From assembly GCA_018668475.1 (NCBI GenBank), contig JABJCZ010000148.1:1-8501 (forward strand): a stretch of DNA of 8,501 nt, in the 5' to 3' direction. Below are positions 6,525-8,501 of the stretch, in pieces; positions within the stretch are counted from its first letter, which is position 1; the number at the start of each line of letters is the position of its first letter. Under the pieces are notes generated by a model that saw only the letters and a list, made by a program, of their open reading frames with translations, did no database searches and was not told the origin of the DNA. The DNA comes from Alphaproteobacteria bacterium (GTDB taxonomy: Bacteria > Pseudomonadota > Alphaproteobacteria > UBA828). The translations under genes and the position numbers were made by a program.

Positions 6525-7723
6525 CAGACCGGCCCACAGACACGCCTGGTGACCCCGGGCCCGGCAATAGTCCCGACAAACTGAAACACTGGTCAAGCGA
6601 CGCGCCGTTTGACCCCTATACGACGGAAACGCTCACAGCAGAACAAGAGCGCTTCTACATGGCGTCGCAATGGCAAATGATGTGGTGGAAATTGAAGCGC
6701 CACCACGTCGCCGTCGTGGCCGGCGTATTTCTACTCATTATTTACGGGACCATTCTGGTCAGTGAGTTTCTGGCGCCCTACAACTTGCATGCCCGTGACG
6801 TAGACCATATCTACGCGCCGCCACAGGCCGTGCAGCTGTTTCACGAGGGCGAGCTCAGGGCGCCGTTCGTTTACGGGTTCAAGTACGAACTCGATATGGA
6901 AAACCTGAAGCGGGTTTACGTACGCGACGAAACGAAAATCCACACCATCCGTTGGTTCTGTCTGGGAGACTCCTACAAATTCTGGGGCATGGTAACCATG
7001 CGATTCCATGTCTTTTGTCCAGGCAACGGCGGCACGCTGTTCCTCTTCGGCACGGACAGATTGGGCCGGGACATGCTATCGCGCATAATTTATGGCGCCC
7101 GCATATCACTGACCGTTGGCCTTATCGGTATTTCCATCAGCTTCATCCTGGGGCTGCTGCTGGGCGGCATATCAGGATACTACGGCGGTGTGCCGGACAC
7201 GTTGATTCAACGGTTTATCGAAATTATCCGGTCATTTCCTGAGCTGCCGTTGTGGATGGCGCTTTCTGCCGCGCTGCCCGTCACATGGTCACCCATAGTC
7301 ATTTATTTCGGGATCACCATTATTCTCGGCCTGATTGACTGGACCGGACTTGCGCGCGCGGTGCGCTCAAAATTGCTTGCCCTCAGAGAAGAAGACTTTG
7401 CCACTGCAGCCGTGCTGATGGGCGCCCGGCCGCGCCGGGTTATCGGCCGCCATCTCATACCAAGCTTCATGAGCCACCTGATCGCGTCTGCAACACTCTC
7501 CATTCCGTCCATGATATTGGGCGAGACTGCGTTGTCATTCCTCGGGCTCGGTCTCAGGCCACCAATCACCAGCTGGGGCGTGCTGCTCAACGAGTCGCAA
7601 AACATCAATGCGGTTGCCCTGTATCCCTGGCTGATGCTGCCTGTGGTGCCGGTGATTCTCGTCGTGCTCGCATTCAACTTCCTTGGGGACGGACTACGCG
7701 ACGCAGCGGACCCATACAAGTAG
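6521..7723 (+). CDS. ABC transporter permease, OppC/DppC-like, with enlarged periplasmic loop
   Basis: This is the second channel subunit. The start ATG overlaps the stop of the OppB-like gene (ATGA, 6521-6524), with AGGTGGAG (6506-6513) as ribosome binding site, so translation is probably coupled. The protein has 400 residues against about 300 for ordinary OppC. The extra length lies in a Pro- and Asp-rich cytoplasmic N-terminus (about 1-45) and a long segment after the first membrane helix (about 63-83). That segment (84-175) contains YAPPQAVQLFHEG, FVYGF and two cysteines (C147 and C166) that could form a disulfide in the periplasm. The normal core resumes at FGTDRLGRDMLSRIIYGAR (176-194). 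The EAA loop is DFATAAVLMGARPRRV (292-307), and the end LGDGLRDAADP is typical. I recall long-loop OppC proteins in a distinct subgroup that also uses long receptors, which matches the neighbour here. Two TAG stops occur in tandem (7721-7726). Confidence 0.93.
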   Translation: MTDRPTDTPGDPGPGNSPDKLKHWSSDAPFDPYTTETLTAEQERFYMASQWQMMWWKLKRHHVAVVAGVFLLIIYGTILVSEFLAPYNLHARDVDHIYAPPQAVQLFHEGELRAPFVYGFKYELDMENLKRVYVRDETKIHTIRWFCLGDSYKFWGMVTMRFHVFCPGNGGTLFLFGTDRLGRDMLSRIIYGARISLTVGLIGISISFILGLLLGGISGYYGGVPDTLIQRFIEIIRSFPELPLWMALSAALPVTWSPIVIYFGITIILGLIDWTGLARAVRSKLLALREEDFATAAVLMGARPRRVIGRHLIPSFMSHLIASATLSIPSMILGETALSFLGLGLRPPITSWGVLLNESQNINAVALYPWLMLPVVPVILVVLAFNFLGDGLRDAADPYK

Positions 7724-7854
7724 TAGGTTGGTGGCACAGAAGGCCTCCCGGTCTCTCAAGGGATCAACCGCGGGGAATTATCACGGCTTCTTGACAGCAT
7801 CGTGCGTTGCGAACCTGCCGGCAAACCGCATATGCCGAACTTAAGGGGCAACAA
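7724..7854 (+). other. Intergenic gap between permease operon and P460 gene
   Basis: This 131-bp stretch has no gene. It holds a perfect -35-like TTGACA (7791-7796), but no acceptable -10 at 16-18 bp. No convincing terminator is seen: GGTTG (7726-7730) could pair with CAACC (7765-7769) around a TCCC/GGGA inner stem, but the arrangement is asymmetric and no T-run follows. Whether the P460 gene has its own promoter or is read from the permease operon is unresolved. Confidence 0.5.
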
Positions 7855-8501
7855 ATGCAATATATTGGTCCAATGATAAATCTGTTATGGCGCGGGTGGC
7901 CGCGCATGGCGGGACTGGCCGGCGCTTTGGTTGGCGCGGCGTTTTTAGCGCAGGCTTCAACGGCGGCTGATGGACCGAATTTTGATCCCGATGAAGGCCA
8001 CATTCGGGTTCAAAACCCGGCCGACCTAACTCCGGCAGAAGCCGAAAAGCTGTATCAGCGTTTGCTCGACCCGATGGTGCAAGGCTATCTCAAGTCAGGC
8101 CTGTACGACATTAACTATCGCGACTGGCACCGATTCAACAGCCAGCCGTATTTATCCGATCAACACGGTGCGCGGCTGGTCAACGTGTATGCCAACGATG
8201 CCGGCAGGGAGATGCTTGACGCCAGCACCGCCAACCCGATGCCGGTCGGCGCCAAAATCGCCAAGGATTCCGTATCAGTAGTGAAGAGCGGTGGCACGGC
8301 GCGAGGGCCACTGTTTTTGATGGAAAAAATGTCGCCAGGCTTTGCCCCGGAGTTCGGCAACTGGCGTTACACAATGGTGATGCCAAACGGAAAAATATTC
8401 GGTGCAACCCGCGGCGCCGGGAGCTCAGTGGTAAAGTTTTGTGCCGAATGCCATGCACTGGCCGCTGACAACGACTATCTGTTCCCGTTGCCGCAAGATG
8501 C
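7855..8501 (+). CDS. Exported cytochrome P460-like c-type haem protein (3' end outside window)
   Basis: The frame is open from the ATG at 7855 to the window end (215 full codons), so the C-terminus is missing. AAGGGG (7843-7848) lies 6 bases upstream of the ATG. A signal peptide is evident: basic WRGWPR, a hydrophobic core (about 19-33) and likely cleavage after ASTA (37). The domain resembles cytochrome P460, with YRDWHRFNSQPY (88-99), ARLVNVYAND (106-115), PVGAKIAKDS (130-139), GPLFLMEKM (151-159) and NWRYTMVMPNG (169-179). The haem attachment motif CAECH lies at 196-200, followed by LFPLP. Known P460 proteins are periplasmic and have a lysine cross-linked to the haem; some oxidise hydroxylamine or handle nitric oxide. 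Many members have unknown function, and I cannot identify the cross-linking lysine without alignment. It could be the last gene of the transporter unit or the first of a new one. Confidence 0.85.
   Translation, partial: MQYIGPMINLLWRGWPRMAGLAGALVGAAFLAQASTAADGPNFDPDEGHIRVQNPADLTPAEAEKLYQRLLDPMVQGYLKSGLYDINYRDWHRFNSQPYLSDQHGARLVNVYANDAGREMLDASTANPMPVGAKIAKDSVSVVKSGGTARGPLFLMEKMSPGFAPEFGNWRYTMVMPNGKIFGATRGAGSSVVKFCAECHALAADNDYLFPLPQD

Noticed and set aside
7726..7769. Possible terminator after the permease genes
   Set aside because: The stem is short and asymmetric with large internal loops and no following T-run.
7791..7796. TTGACA as a promoter for the P460 gene
   Set aside because: The -35 match is perfect, but no reasonable -10 occurs at the right distance (CCTGCC at 17 bp), so I do not call a promoter.
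8160..8458. Minus-strand open frames near the right edge
   Set aside because: They are antisense to the P460-like gene, whose signal peptide, family motifs and CxxCH make the + strand frame the real one.

Overview
The window looks like a chromosomal segment of a Gram-negative proteobacterium, most likely an alphaproteobacterium. The reasons are moderate-to-high GC, exported proteins with typical signal peptides, a SAM methyltransferase of a type I associate mainly with alphaproteobacteria, and a COG4671-like glycosyltransferase. This taxonomic call is inference. I see no mobile element, CRISPR array, rRNA or tRNA gene.

Left part (1-1595, + strand). The 3' portion of an oligopeptide/dipeptide-type ABC transporter ATPase (OppF/DppF-like) enters from the left edge with all its catalytic motifs. 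It is followed closely by a small exported protein with a PA14 domain. Next comes a lone minus-strand gene (1598-2098) for a small class I SAM methyltransferase. Its stop lies only 2 bases from the PA14 stop, so these genes converge tail to tail.

Middle and right part (2099-7723, + strand). A 183-bp divergent intergenic region carries plausible promoters in both directions. From it runs a four-gene unit: a MurG/GT28-like glycosyltransferase, a large family-5 periplasmic substrate-binding protein, an OppB-like permease and an OppC-like permease. Spacing is tight (7 bp, 63 bp with a hairpin, then a 4-bp ATGA overlap). The OppC-like subunit has a periplasmic insert of about 90 residues. No ATPase follows the permeases, so the ATPase at the left edge is the obvious candidate partner. 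The transporter would then be complete but split by the PA14, methyltransferase and glycosyltransferase genes.

Right edge (7855-8501, + strand). After a 131-bp gap, an exported cytochrome P460-like protein with a CxxCH haem-binding motif starts and runs off the window.

Working model (inference). The locus imports a peptide or, perhaps more likely, an oligosaccharide or glycoconjugate. The PA14 protein may contribute periplasmic glycan binding, and the co-transcribed glycosyltransferase suggests a link to glycan metabolism. The P460 protein may belong to a separate unit. Every gene belongs to a recognisable family; the unusual thing is the combination.
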